From NCBI RefSeq assembly GCF_000003605.2, contig NW_003127380.1, forward strand, positions 26,917-65,277: a stretch of 38,361 nt of DNA. Reading direction: 5' to 3'. How positions within the stretch are numbered: the stretch's first letter is position 1; every line of letters starts with the position of its first letter. The notes below the pieces were generated by a model. It was not told the origin of the DNA, did no database searches, and saw only the letters and a program-made list of their open reading frames with translations. The DNA comes from Saccoglossus kowalevskii (taxonomy: Eukaryota > Hemichordata > Enteropneusta > Harrimaniidae). Below are positions 12,224 to 24,280 of the stretch, one piece after another. The translations under genes and the position numbers were made by a program.

Positions 12224-12286
12224 GTGGTCCGGATTTGAACCTACGTGACTGGCATATCCATGAGCGGACAGCGTTGTCTAGTCCAG
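12224..12286 (-). mobile_element. tRNA-derived SINE relic
   Basis: On the minus strand GGTTCAAATCC (12241-12231) is a good RNA polymerase III B box. It is preceded by a tRNA-like arm (GTCCGCTCATGGATATGCC) and a worn A-box region (TGGACTAGACAACG). The acceptor-side GGACCAC follows the B box. The tRNA fold is incomplete, so it is not a working tRNA. Its sequence downstream of the B box shows no clear tail or target duplication. Confidence 0.45.
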
Positions 12287-13257
12287 TTTCGAAAGATGTT
12301 CTCAGTGTAGCATGGTTAATTCAACAACTATTTTCAAAATCGCCAGAATAAAAAGAAAAAAACAAAAACATTATATTCTAGTAGTTTTTCCAGTACATTT
12401 TCCGCTCGACAGTAAAATATGTTTTTAACGTTAATGTATTTATATCGTTTAGTCTCATTCTAATTTTCAATTTGTGACAATGACGTATATTTTAAATTGT
12501 AATATTATGCAAATTATCTGTTTATCTAACATAGACGATGTGTGTTGTTCCGCTCGACAGCTGAGAAAACCTTCAAAAAAGCCCGACCGTCATAAAGCGA
12601 TACGTCTGATATTCCACTCTATTTGTGGATTGTATCATGTTGCTAATGACCATTGCATTTTAATACTTCTAATCATTACTAGCTTAGAAATCCATGTTTT
12701 CAAAAGTATTTTTCAACAGACAATTGACAAATAGTAAGAACAATTATGAAAGACAATAAATCAGTAAATTCACGAAAAAACAAAGTTAACAAATTTTCAT
12801 TAAATTTAGGAACTACATAAAAATAATAATCAGCATTTTTGTGATAGAAATTGATCACGGAACATAAAACGTGGACACCACCTTTTACGATGAGCGTTCT
12901 GTTATATGTTACGTAATCAAGTATTGATCCCGTTAGTTAATAATGACGACACTTCAGTGGGCCACCTGAGATTTTCTACTTGTTAACGATGATTGACTTT
13001 GTAAAATTGCAAAATGTTGTCGAATTATTGTCCAAAGATTAAACATAATAAAATTAATGAAATGCTGTACATTGAGATTTTGTTATTGACACATGGTCAT
13101 TACGAATTATATTAATAGGATGAACCCGACTGTTAAGCAGGAAACGCATATATTTGTATCATCGTCATTATAGTCCGACTCTGAGAAGTTTATCATATCG
13201 TTCTTCAACTGTCCCACATGATGTCAAATTCTTGATAATGAGAGGAGAATTGACAAA
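12287..13257. other. No recognisable feature
   Basis: AT-rich DNA with short overlapping open frames only. No transposon protein, RNA gene or strong repeat seen. Confidence 0.4.
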
Positions 13258-13475
13258 TGACGTCAGACGTATTATTTGACACATCCTGTGACGTCATCCG
13301 TGATTAACTTGAAGTATATGGCAATGTTCGTCAAGTGACTCCCACGTCTGGCGTACTACACGGGTGCCTACCATCAAGTGCCCATATGCATTGAAATATA
13401 TGATGTATGTTTCTACATCTTGTAGATTTCCATTGCCCCCCTGATTCGTCTGCTGACGTCATAGTCTCCTAACCA
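13258..13475. promoter_or_regulatory. Cluster of three perfect CRE palindromes
   Basis: TGACGTCA occurs at 13258-13265, 13289-13296 and 13454-13461, followed by CCAAT just after 13470. TGACGTCA is the full-site motif for CREB/ATF bZIP factors. I noticed no other perfect copy in the window. No coding exon lies nearby, so this is a candidate enhancer or promoter without a known target. Confidence 0.4.
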
Positions 13476-16400
13476 ATCGGCACCCAACTGATACACTGCC
13501 TTAATTGTTAAGCGGTCAACTATAACAGATTGTCATGTGATTAAATTCCTTTGATTTGAACCGCCTGCTCACTTTATTATCTAATACCATGTAAATAAAT
13601 AATGAAGTCGTGTTTCATCCGACCTTGCTCAAGATAATGATCAATTTGTAACAAACATACTGATTACTAACTGACTGCAGGTAATGCTTCTACTGAAGAT
13701 AACTTCTCTAGAATCAACACGGGAATTCAGTAATTGTACTGCAATACAAATTATGTACAAGTGTATAATCACCGTTGACTTTCACGGTCATCAAGCGGAA
13801 ATGGACATGCAAATATGAAGGTCATGGAAGGTGTGAGCAAGAAATTTGTGAAACGTGAAGCCACTAGAAAAAATGCATTCCTATTCACTTATTAGTATTA
13901 GTGTTAACTTTTCTATGGAGTGACACATACTATACAGTTTGGATCAATTACTCGGGCAAGAACCGATGCTTCTTACGTTGTGTGGGCCTCGTCATTAAAG
14001 CATACTTTTATGGTCATCTGATCAAGTCGCATTGTATTGGACATAATTAGCATATGAACCAGATTTACGGATAATATTCTTTGCAGATCTCACCTTTAGG
14101 TATATATATATATATATATATGCGTATCTAATGTAATGCAGCAAATAAGTGAAAAGAACGCCGAATTGGTGAATGGTAATATTTGTGGGTCAGTCATATA
14201 AGAACGAATGACGTTGATACAATATTGGTCAACCATAGTTGTATCTATCATAGTCAAAAAATATATTTTATGTCTCATATATTTGTTTGTATTATTTTGT
14301 TCAATTCAACAAGTATCGACCAATTATACGTTTGCCGTCGCGTCTATTTGCTGTTTAAAGGATTTCCGCAATAACTAGCAGGATTACAATAGCGACTATT
14401 CCTGGGAGTAATCCCTCCTAACAAGATCGAATGACGCAGAAGTGAGTCAACGCAAGGTCTACCATCGCAAAGCTATGCACATCGCCGACTTGCTTCATTC
14501 ATTTCGAGAATGTGTGTGGGCACTAAATTGTTTTTAGTTTATTTTTTTTCGAAATGTTTAGCGTGTCCACCCAGCATACGGTGTATTGCCAGTTTGACTC
14601 TCGTGATCGACTGCCCACGTGCACCCAGCAGTGGAACATAGTATTTCATACATACATATATACTGCCTATTTGTCAGCCTCTCCATATTCAGAGTTTGCA
14701 CAATGACGTCTTGTTGAAGGTTACGTAAAACCGTTAGTCCCATGTGGTGCCACTGTACTCAGCTACGTAAAACAAAAGCACAGCACCATTGTCGCAATGA
14801 TTAGCAGATGACCCGCGGGATGTTTGAAACTCACCTTCATAAAAATATATAAACCGTACAAAACACCAGTTTTTAATCACATTCCAACGTCATTGAAATA
14901 ATGTGTTACGCTTTAATGGGAATGATCGAACATGTTTACTTAGCTGAGTCAGTATAGGTATATGCAAATTATCTCGCCATGTTATCTGGACGTCATACAT
15001 ATTGCAATGGTCGTCATGTGACTAACGTGAAAATAACTAACAACGATTAGGAATGAACGCTCTTGGGAACTACCTCATTAGCATATATCTAAAACAGTAC
15101 GGCATAGCCTCCCAGTCGCTTCATTCGTTGCATAAGGTAATGTATACCTCGTACTCCAAGTGTATAATAACATTTATGAAATAAAAATAATAATTTTTTT
15201 TATCAATTAAATAATTATCTCACTTTGTATATTGTCATTTCACATTTGAATCACTCATCGTTGTGTCTTCGCATAAACATGTTGTAATTATTTATTTAAG
15301 ACATCCATACTTTCAGTTAGTGTCTCTTCGTTATGTGCACGACTCTGAGTTGTAAGGAAATCAGGGACAAATATGGGAAATATGGATAGAGGCGAACAAA
15401 ATACGATTTTGTCCCATATATCATGGCGATTTAGAGTAATAATAAACTATCTCTGTATGCCATGTAATGAGAATTTCGGCAGTTTGATTGGTCCATACAA
15501 GCCGATTGACCTTCGACCTCATGACTGATTATCTCCATATGTTGGTCGTTTACAAAATATTACTCGAATTCATAAACAACAACATGATCAGCTGAGAGTA
15601 TGCGAATGTACTACGACTTTGAGCGCGCGTGTATGTGTGTAATGGGACACCTACTAGTAGTTCCAAAGAAAATAACGAAATACACTGCAAAACCATCTGT
15701 ATTTGTCCCAACGCACATATAGTTTGTGAAACCATGATTGCTAAGAAAAGTTTATTATAACGAAACCCTCGTGATATCGCGCAGGGTAACTCACGTTGAT
15801 TTTGGTTGGAAGTGCTACGTAACCAGTTGAAAACAGGTCCGAAAAACATCGACGTTGAGAGCGTTTTTTGGCTCAAAATTTGAGATAAAAACATCGGCGC
15901 ATAGCCGTATAGGTAAAATTACAGACTCAGCTATGCCAAATGTGACAATGAATCCTACACGCGGTTACATAAAAAACGAACGTATTCAAAATATATTTTC
16001 TCAAATGATTGATTCGGCCTTGCGACATTTACAACGAGTCTAGCCCAGTACACTAAAGAATAGAAGGTTCACACTTAAATTCGAACATATATATTAATGC
16101 ACCGCGAGGTCAAATATAAAATATTTTAAAAACACCACATGTCATGCCCTGTATGCAATCTTTGTGTTGGATTTAATTGAAACTACAGACACAAGTCTTT
16201 TTAGTTTCAAGTATCAATAAAAATAATAGATTGTACTCTGTACTGGAACCGACGAGCAGCAAAATAGATATATCTTGTTCTAAGCTCGGTTTAACGAGCA
16301 CACGAAACAATAATGATGATGTTAATACTCGACAGAAACATAATCATCGCAGCAACTCGCCTATTGTTATTGTCTTTGTGTGATCGCGTTTACACTTCTC

Positions 16401-17001
16401 CGCATACACGCAATATTATTTTCTTGAATATTCGGGACCGTTGGGAGCATTTGATTTTAATTTTTGTGCATCTGGCGTTTGCAAAGTTTTCCTACCTTGT
16501 GATTTATTTTGTCTATCAGCGATATATTCGGGCATTTTTATATCGAACGATTCAGAATCCCAACACCACCTGTTAACGTTAATCCAGGAACGTGAAGGCC
16601 GCCTTTAGAGATGGGATAATGTGTTATGTAATGAAAACAATGGCCTGCTGGATTAATACATTTATTACTTAATTATACAAAGCATAAGACTCGTTTGCAG
16701 ATTTGTTTGAGTTAATTTAGTTAATACACAGTGGACAGTTGATTTTTTGGAGGACAGTGTCAGTGTTATCTAATGAAGCAAGTAACAAGCTAGTCAAAAG
16801 TGAAGGGTATGTAGGGATTTTATTTTATTAGTATTAGAACTATTTGATGTATTTTATGCACTCGCCATAACGGAATCAACTTACACGTATTGTAGCTATC
16901 CCAGACAATAAAATGAAATTTGATCACATAAACCTTGACATTGGTTTTGATATTTGGCTCATTCAATCAAAACAAATCGTCAAATGTGGGTAGGTAGGAC
17001 T
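13476..17001. other. Long non-coding stretch
   Basis: No gene recognised. It includes a (TA)n run at 14101-14121. Open frames up to 114 codons (minus strand, 15550-15894) have no signal, domain or splice support and overlap other frames. A donor-like GTGAGT on the minus strand near 14834 lacks a convincing exon. Confidence 0.4.
14101..14121. repeat. (TA)n microsatellite
   Basis: Twenty-one bases of alternating T and A. Confidence 0.9.
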
Positions 17002-17010
17002 ACCGGAAAT

Positions 17011-17060
17011 GCATTTTCTGCGGTTATATAAAGAGTGGTGTACAGTGTCATATACTACAT
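17011..17060 (+). promoter_or_regulatory. Possible TATA promoter
   Basis: TATATAAAG at 17025-17033 is a full TATA consensus, preceded by an ETS-like ACCGGAAAT and ATGCAT. The first ATG downstream (17112) opens a 14-residue hydrophobic frame (MNLKVFCLVGCYLK) that resembles the start of a signal peptide but stops at once, with no good donor. It may be chance. Confidence 0.2.
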
Positions 17061-17930
17061 TATCTACTATTATCGCCATAAGTGTTGTTTTGTGTTTTTT
17101 TTTCACCTAACATGAATTTGAAGGTGTTCTGTTTGGTTGGATGCTATTTGAAATAAAATCTGAACAATGAAACTATCTGTGTAACCGTTCCTAGGTCAGT
17201 CTTACACAGACTACTCGCCTCTGAGTGGCCTTGTTTTTTTTGTTCGCGTTTGATTAGAGATTTTGTGTGTGAAAAAAAAATGGTCTCAAACACCAATCAC
17301 AGAATTTCCATACTCGTGAATTTCTTTCTTTAGCTGCAAATTGCGCCGATGTGGCTACTGGCATGTACAGGAGTAGTGAAAATCGACGTGTCACGGGTCA
17401 AATCTGAATGACCACTGTCTGTATGACCGTGGAGGTAATAAGAATTATTGGTATGACATTGAGTTTGGCCAGTACTCTCTTGAACACAATGTTAATCAAC
17501 ATGAATGGTGACAATGCATAAACGTCTAGATTTACCCATTGTATCATTAGCCTGCACGTGTCCACGTGGCGTGACTCATACTGCTTCCGGTGAACAGATC
17601 ACAGAGAACAAACCGGCTGTTTGCCAAACCACGAGTTTTGTCTTCGAGTATGCGCATCTTCAATCTGGATATTGCATTAGCCGCACTGTTCCTTAACATT
17701 GCAAATGTTAGGCTTTTAGCTATTTCCTTTTCAGGTTGCACCAGACAACATTTTCTCCTCCAGCTGACTTAGCGTGTTTTGTGATAAAATACCGCTACAG
17801 TTGAGTTGTCAAATTGAACAAGTACTTTTTCTTTTGTGCAAAAATCTCCAGAATGTGTATGTGGAGTTTAACTTGCCATGGGGTCTACTCCCTGCAACGT
17901 TTCTGTGCATGAGGCGGACTGTCCGGTCCA

Positions 17931-18183
17931 TCAAAGCATCCTTGAACCCCGTAATATGGCTGGAGTACTAGTCGGGTCGAACTGTTCCAACCACTGCTTT
18001 AGCTGGCTAGGCTTGACAAGGCCCATACTTACTGTGTCCTCGGTAGCAACACGCACTTCTGGAATTTCAGTCCAGCTTCTACCGCTACTAATCATTGCAC
18101 TAACCATGTGTGTGGTATCCATGGCTCTGGCGAATGTTACTTTTTCAAGTTTACCTACAAAACTCAGGATTTGTATGGCTTGG
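17931..18183 (-). CDS. Unrecognised open frame, possible transposon or gene remnant
   Basis: About 84 codons are open on the minus strand from a TAA upstream to a TGA after Met-Leu. The stretch is more GC-rich than its flanks. It reads like protein: a helical part (LSFVGKLEKVTFARAM), then SSGRSWTEIPEVRVATEDT and KPSQLKQWLEQFDP. A perfect GTAAGT sits inside it after EDT, so the frame could end there as an exon. The plus strand is also open here for about 100 codons, so either strand or neither may code. A degraded relative of bases 18074-18140 occurs at 19815-19877, which points to a dispersed repeat. I do not recognise the family. Confidence 0.2.
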
Positions 18184-18203
18184 TAGACGTGTGTTATTTA
18201 AAT

Positions 18204-18322
18204 AATAACACGTGTTTGTGAGGGTAATATCACGATTTGTTGCCCGCCCAAGGGATGATGGTCATGACCATAATATTGATGATGCCAGAGCCGAGATATT
18301 GCCCGAATGACCATGTGTTATT
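18204..18322. mobile_element. 119-bp foldback (palindromic) MITE-like element
   Basis: The ends are inverted copies. AATAACACGTG runs inward from 18204 and its counterpart AATAACACATGG, read on the minus strand, runs inward from 18322. About 23 of the first 32 positions match, including the inner AATATC. The centre is a perfect 14-bp palindrome, ATGGTCATGACCAT (18258-18271). The whole element can fold into one hairpin. It has no coding capacity, and no clear target duplication could be fixed because the flanks are AT-rich. Confidence 0.55.
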
Positions 18323-19541
18323 TATTTACGAGCAGACAAGCACAAATACAACTAACCATACACCAATCATACCCACTCTCCCACAAAATAACAACACTTA
18401 TATTTGAAGTATGCAATATTTTATCTAATGCATTATAAGAAGTTTCACATTACTCAATATCATACATACATTGTTTGCTGAAAAAAACTGCGAAATACAC
18501 ACAGTAAGTGCTATTTTCGGTCACGGATACTAAAAGTGAACCACTCAATTTATCGAGTATAACATTTTTGAAATGAATTGAGAAATTCTGAAACGCAAGT
18601 TTTTTTAACCACTCGCCAGATAAAAATGTCAAAGTGCCGTAGAAGTGTTTGAAATTACTTTCTTACGAACGTACTACACCTTCTATTCACAAGTCACGCA
18701 GCTTAGAGCGTTTTCGGTTAGCACAGGCGTGGAACTTGAACGCGTAGAAATGCTCACATGAAGAACGCGCCGCAGCGATCCCGGCTGCGATGTTTCATTG
18801 GCGGCTTTGACGTATATTTTTGCTTCATTTAAAGAATACCCTAAACATCAAAACAGAGTACCTACTTAATATCCCCTCTGGCACGTTCGCTGTCTATTTC
18901 GGATGGCTAAAGTTCCTTCAAAACCTTGAAAGCAACAACGGCCGGGGAAACACCAGTGCAGCAAATGGCAATTTGTAATGCGCAGTAGCTTCAGTGGCGT
19001 CATCCATGTGATATAACCATGTAATATCTGCTTGGCGGGCAATATATCATGCAATGTCCATTTTTATTCAATGTCATGTGACCGAGTTTCAACCAATCAT
19101 AGCAGGCGTAACAGCGGTGAGATGAGATAAAATAGATTGCTTCCACTGATCTCTTATCGCCCAGTCATCGAGATAAAGACCCACGTTTCTGCTGGGAAGC
19201 CACGTTACTTTCCCTGCAAGTAATTTTGTGAAAACGAGTTGTGCTATAAATGTTGAACTGATATCGTATTCCCTGAATCCTGAAGCATAGATTGAGCGAT
19301 GAGATTGAGCGATGACAAATAATCATTCATGTAATTGTCAATGTTTAGCAAACTTGATCCTGTATTCACGCTCTACTACTCAGATGGCCAATAAGTTCCT
19401 AGTGCCAGTTGCCATGAAAAGCAATTTGTCATGATGCCATATGAAAGTGGGGACAGGAAACCACCCAAATCAGTCCCTCCAATATCATTATTGGGAAAAA
19501 TGTTGACATGGTGCCTCATTATCTGGCTCGCGGCCAGGACC
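18323..19541. other. No recognisable gene
   Basis: A few small structures only: GCAGC/GCTGC inverted arms near 18770 and a 14-bp direct repeat (GATTGAGCGATGA) near 19292-19312. Open frames are short and unsupported. Confidence 0.4.
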
Positions 19542-19545
19542 TTAA

Positions 19546-19670
19546 AGCGCGGTGGTTGTCGCGCAGCGCGTGTTCGAATTTCATGTAAATAAACAATGTA
19601 TTTTACACGCGTTGTATACGCCGCTATGAGTCCCATATCGAACAGGACGCGGCACGGCGACCACCGCCCT
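19546..19670 (+). mobile_element. TTAA-flanked MITE, copy 1 (piggyBac-like)
   Basis: A 125-bp element begins AGCGCGGTGGTTGTCGCGC and ends GCGACCACCGCCCT. It has imperfect inverted ends of about 35 bp and is flanked by TTAA at 19542-19545 and 19671-19674. TTAA target duplication is the hallmark of piggyBac-type transposition. No transposase is encoded, so it would depend on one elsewhere. Two relatives lie in the window. Confidence 0.8.
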
Positions 19671-19674
19671 TTAA

Positions 19675-19997
19675 CCACATCCACATCCACAACTACGTTC
19701 ACAATTCACGCCTGCAGTTTCCATGATTAGTTCCTGACTGCTCCTTGACCACATTGTCGATAAGATGTTCTCTAACTCGGTGCTGGAGATAATTAGTTCA
19801 TATCTAACCTACTTGAGAACGCTTCTAATCATTGTACTGACTTTTATGTGTGTGGAAGCCCTTGCTATGGCGAATACTACAGTTGATAGCTACCACAGTT
19901 GATCTTGTTCTGAATCTGTTAACGTCCCCTATATATACACACAACTCTTTTCACGACATCAGGCTTGATTGGCCAAATGAAAAGCGGCACACTGCAC
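19675..19997. other. Spacer between MITE copies 1 and 2
   Basis: No gene seen. Bases 19815-19877 resemble 18074-18140 (shared CTAATCATTG.ACT, ATGTGTGTGG and TGGCGAAT blocks), a decayed dispersed repeat. Confidence 0.4.
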
Positions 19998-20001
19998 TTA
20001 A

Positions 20002-20122
20002 AGGGCGGTGGTTGTCGCGCCGCGTCGTGTTCGATATGGGACCCATAGCGACGTATACAACGCGTGTAAAATACATTATTGACATGAAATTCGAACACGC
20101 GCTGTGCGACGACCACCGCGCT
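20002..20122 (-). mobile_element. TTAA-flanked MITE, copy 2
   Basis: Same family as the element at 19546-19670 but inverted. It begins AGGGCGGTGGTTGTCGCGC, ends CCACCGCGCT, and is flanked by TTAA on both sides (19998-20001 and 20123-20126). It is 121 bp and lacks a few internal bases relative to copy 1. Confidence 0.8.
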
Positions 20123-21193
20123 TTAAACATTCTGCATTATATCACCTGCCAAGACGTGAAGGACCTACGAAAGTGGAACCTGGCGATTGGCAAACTCTTA
20201 TAATGCCTTAAAATGTGTGACTTTCAAGAATGGTACAAGAGCAACTCTGTATTATATACAGCCCTTACTTGAAAATCTGCAGTCTATACGATACCATGCC
20301 ACCTACTGGGATTGTGCAGTTTTCTTTCATAAAGCGGGGCACTTCTGGTTATGTAGGTAGAAATGCATTATAGGGTTGCGAGATTTTCGTATCTGGTTTG
20401 TCACCGATAATCTAATCCAACTTATTGTCCCACATATACACAGTCTCTAATAGTGAAATAGCCTTGATTGGAATCAATCGGGCAGCTCACATAACTCATT
20501 CCGTCCTTTTGAAAGACTTGACCCAGATCTAACACCATTATAAAACGTTCTTCCCAAAAAACACACTACAATACAATAAGTTTTGTCTAACGGCAACATC
20601 TTAAATGGGTGGCTCAGACCATGTGATAACAAATTCTCCGGAAAGCTACTTTTTAAAAGAGTAAACAGAAACAGAAAAAAACTTTCCCAACCAGGTAGGT
20701 GGCAAGAATTCTGGTCTTTGTTTGTATACGACATCTTGACTTCGACATCAAACTTCTTCAAGTATTTATGGGGCACAGGGCCCCTCAGGTGACTAATTCT
20801 ATTTGTCGAGCTCGGACGGTTAGCCCATTAAATTCATCTAAAGCTCAACATTGTAAGTAGTAAGGTAAGTATGAGCGAACCAGTGAAATTGTTCTTGTAG
20901 CATGAATTTGCTATGGAATTGTTTGCTATAAAAAACGGCATGGTTTACTAGCTGATCATGTAGTTATTCTGCCTTATAAGTTGAACACCTGCGTTCATGA
21001 ATGAGACAACAAATTCGTCTAACATGACTCGATTGGAAACGGCAACTTTAATAGGTGTTAGAGTCTGATTACATCCCTGATGAGAGCTCGGGTAACAATG
21101 AACTGAAGACTTCTGAATGGCGGTGTTGTAAATATTGTAGTGAAATCCCGATTTAAATATAAAGAGTGTATTTAATAATAGCGCGAATTATTA

Positions 21194-21216
21194 CCATAGC
21201 AACGAGATGTGACGTA
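21194..21216 (+). promoter_or_regulatory. RFX X-box-like site followed by CRE-like TGACGTA
   Basis: CCATAGCAACG (21194-21204) matches an RFX half-site, and TGACGTA follows at 21210-21216. RFX and CREB sites paired this closely occur in known composite enhancers. Only sequence resemblance is seen, and no target gene is nearby. Confidence 0.25.
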
Positions 21217-21385
21217 TCCGGTTAGATGTGGATTTCATGCTACTCGAAATGTACATCATGATAATCTGGACGAACTTCCGAGCATGCGTTGCGTGACAAC
21301 GATCACCCCAAACGTTTGAAAGTAGTTTGATTCGAATTCAAATGTACTACTGGGCATGTTACTGCGCATATATATGCAATACTTT

Positions 21386-21401
21386 AGGGGAGATAACCCC
21401 T
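21386..21401. repeat. AGGGG-AGATAA-CCCCT hairpin
   Basis: A perfect 5-bp stem around AGATAA. The word GGGGAGATAAC is, from memory, frequent in mollusc genomes as part of small repeats. That is suggestive only. Confidence 0.35.
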
Positions 21402-22239
21402 CCTCATTGTATAATGGAGAACTATTATAACCCTGCAATATTACACCAACACCACCAGAATTGTGAACATTTCGACCACTGAATAACCTGTTTACGATAT
21501 GAAAGACAGAGCAACGAATGAATGTTCAAGGAATTCAATTATATACACCTTAAAACAAAATTAATTTTGTCCCCACTGGTACAAATGGGACTCGGTGGCC
21601 ATTGGATAAATAACATCATGCAAAAAAATGGTGATCGAATAGGATATATTGCGAAACTGTTACCAACCCATCTGTAAAATACTTAGAACTATACTCGGGT
21701 TCAATGTACCCTTACCATTTGCCGCAATGATGTTTTGATTGATATTTGTGCAGGTGAAGGTTCACAGTCATAATTTCAGTACTGGTTGACAGGAGAGAGA
21801 GTTTCGAGACAGCTTGTGTCAATAAAGCGCTTCGACCAGTCTATTATTAAGCATTCTCTCTCGTGGTGGCGCTTTCTCGTTAGCAATGCAGACGCTTTCT
21901 TCAATCAGTCGTATAAGCATTCTATAACGTTTAGTTAGATTTTAGAAAGTAGGAAGGTGTTAATTTCATTATAGAATTTTGTCAGAATAGAAAGCAATAT
22001 TCTTCGTCGTGTGGCGCATCATCACTAATGAATTTGTGATTCAAGTTTCTATTACAATAATATTTAGAGGTTTGGCAGTTTGGGAAAGCCATTCTAAGCC
22101 TTTTGAAATCGTTTAGCTTACAGCTATGTTTGTATGGGTTGGATGTAGTTGTAAATATCGTCTTGGTCTTGTTGTACGGCTCAGATACATGTAAATAAAT
22201 AACAAAAACACAATGAAAGCACATGCCAAAAAACAAAGT

Positions 22240-22690
22240 TAGCGCCCTCACAGTTTCAAATTACTTTTACTCATCGGTGTATCAACTGTTCAATCAATTC
22301 TTCTTGCAAAGAAACATAATCACCACGAAGTTCGTATAGCAAAATGAGTTGCAATATCAGCATTTGACGAAAGGCACACATGTACCAAGCTTTTCGGAAG
22401 CGTATTTAATGCGTCGACTAAAGTCTTTAATTTGTAGTGCGCCCTCTGTAAACAATGTTAAACTCCAGATTGAAAATAGCAATACATAGGATTAACGAAG
22501 ACAAATCCTGTTTCAGACTCGCACCATAGTTTGATCACGTAGTTGACCATTTCCTCTCGAGTTTTAGTCAAATAATAGAATGAGAACGAACTTCAATGAT
22601 AAAATGGTAATAAAGTCATAGAATATAGAATAGAGTTTCATCGATAAATATAGCTTCATTGAATCGCACAAGTAATCTGCCACATAATTA
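22240..22690 (+). repeat. Repeat module M2, copy A
   Basis: Contains GCGCCCTC twice (about 22244 and 22437), then GTAGTTGACCATTTCCT and GAACGAACTTCAAT. The same order (GCGCCCTC pair, CAAGTAATT.ACCA, GAACTTCA) occurs at 25190-25590. Diverged, non-coding. Confidence 0.45.
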
Positions 22691-24084
22691 TAGCTCATGA
22701 ACCATTTACTCTATTTAAACATGTTTGTCCCGACCATTTATTTTTAATTGTCTCGAGTTAAAAAAAAGTTTAAGAATTTTCTTAATTGTGTGTTAGTTTC
22801 CCCTACAGGAGTCCCGCTTTACCCTTAAACTTTTTGTTCGTTACCTCAATTTTTTCAGCTATGTATAACGGTGCCCACTCTTTTCACTGCATGAATTATA
22901 ATCGGTGAAACTGTGCATCTATGCACATGTTCTATTTATATTACAGATGGTACTTTCACACTCGAGAAAGGGAAGAGACACGTGAGACATGTTGGTGAGC
23001 TAGCCTAAGGCTTGCCCTCTGGATGTTTTATGGTTTGCAGTCTTAAAAACACCAGTTGTTTCACAAATGAAAAATGAAAAAAGAAAAACTGCAGGCTTCA
23101 AATTCTTATATTTTTGAATGGGATAGTCAAGTCCACATACAAAAATACTATCTCTAATTAATTTATTTTATTTTATAATATTTTCACTGATTCGAACAGT
23201 ATTTGGCTTGATTTCATTGTATTTTTACTTTCACCATGCACAGGCATACTAAAACTACTAAAAGTGTTACATAGTAATTTAAAACACTTAATTACAGATG
23301 TTATTAATTAATAAATTCACCAATATGCAGTTGCATCAAGTAAGGGGTAAACCAGTAACAATCGTAGAGAAAGAGGGAGAAGGAAGGGGGGTCGGAAGAC
23401 ATGGTATATTTGACAGTCAATTGAGCTGTTGTTACAACACACACTGCTTCAAGTCTGAAAATTGAAAATGAACAACTGAACACAAAATACATTAAAATTC
23501 AACATCTCAAATGCCCTTGCTATTAAGTTAAAAGGGCTACCTCAGCTAAGATCGTGAGTGTCAATATTACTTGACTGTTATCATATACAAATTAATTTGT
23601 TGAACACTATTCCATCTTCATATTTTACAATCCATATCTTATATTTGAATTTTAAGAATTTATTTTAGAAGCATAACAACACAACGACTAGCCTTGGTGG
23701 CACATTTTGCTGCCAATACAAATTGAAATATTCCCAGCAATAATTAATAAATCTTGTTCAGTATACCTTTTATGGCTAGTTCTCAGGATCAGAATAGTAA
23801 TAAATAACGAGAAATCATTTTGATGCCATTTCAGAAGACATCCCCGTATCACATTTCTTAAAATTGTATCTATAATTGAAAAATCATGAAAACAACAAAT
23901 ATCAGACTGCATCCTCAAAACAAAACAACGAGAGAGCACATTTCAGCCAGTCATCACAAACATGAAATCCTCCATCCCTCCCAATACACCCTACAGACGT
24001 ATTGGTTCTTATATCATTTGAATGTAGACAATAGATGCCAGCGATTCAACAATCGTTCGACCAACCACGCATTTTATTTATTGT
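22691..24084. other. No recognisable gene
   Basis: AT-rich DNA with a purine run of about 26 bases at 23366-23391 and short unsupported open frames. It may be an insertion separating modules M2 and M3, because in the related copy they are about 1 kb closer. Confidence 0.35.
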
Positions 24085-24280
24085 TGAGTGAGGGCGCCAT
24101 TTACTAATGAAAAGTATCTTTTGAAAGGATTAAACAGATACATTGTGTGCACACACGTCTAATTGAGAATCCACTTTATTCAGTAAATAAACAAATATAA
24201 TATAGATGAGATATAGTTCTATACATGTTCAAACCAATCCACCCCGTCACAAATAATGGTATATACTTAAGTGCGTATTA
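24085..24280 (+). repeat. Repeat module M3, copy A
   Basis: Shares GAGAATCCACTT and CCACCCCGTC.CAAATAATGGT, in the same order and similar spacing, with 26108-26350. Starts with GAGGGCGCC. Confidence 0.55.

Larger units (their letters stand above)
20127..22239. other. Non-coding stretch with small structured sites
   Basis: No gene recognised. The overlapping open frames at 20474-20792 have no identifiable domain. See separate entries for the hairpin at 21386 and the X-box-like site at 21194. Confidence 0.4.

Noticed and set aside
15550..15894. 114-codon minus-strand open frame, among the longest in the window
   Set aside because: No domain, no splice or signal support, and AT-rich random frames of this length are expected in 38 kb.
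17112..17156. Signal-peptide-like mini-ORF (MNLKVFCLVGCYLK) after a TATA box
   Set aside because: Stops after 14 residues with no credible donor to continue it.
19850..20203. 117-codon plus-strand open frame
   Set aside because: Mostly translates MITE copy 2 and its flanks; the other MITE copies give similar spurious frames.
20474..20792. Overlapping frames that vaguely suggested a LINE endonuclease (GGSDHV on the plus strand)
   Set aside because: Only a few residues match and the neighbouring conserved blocks are absent.
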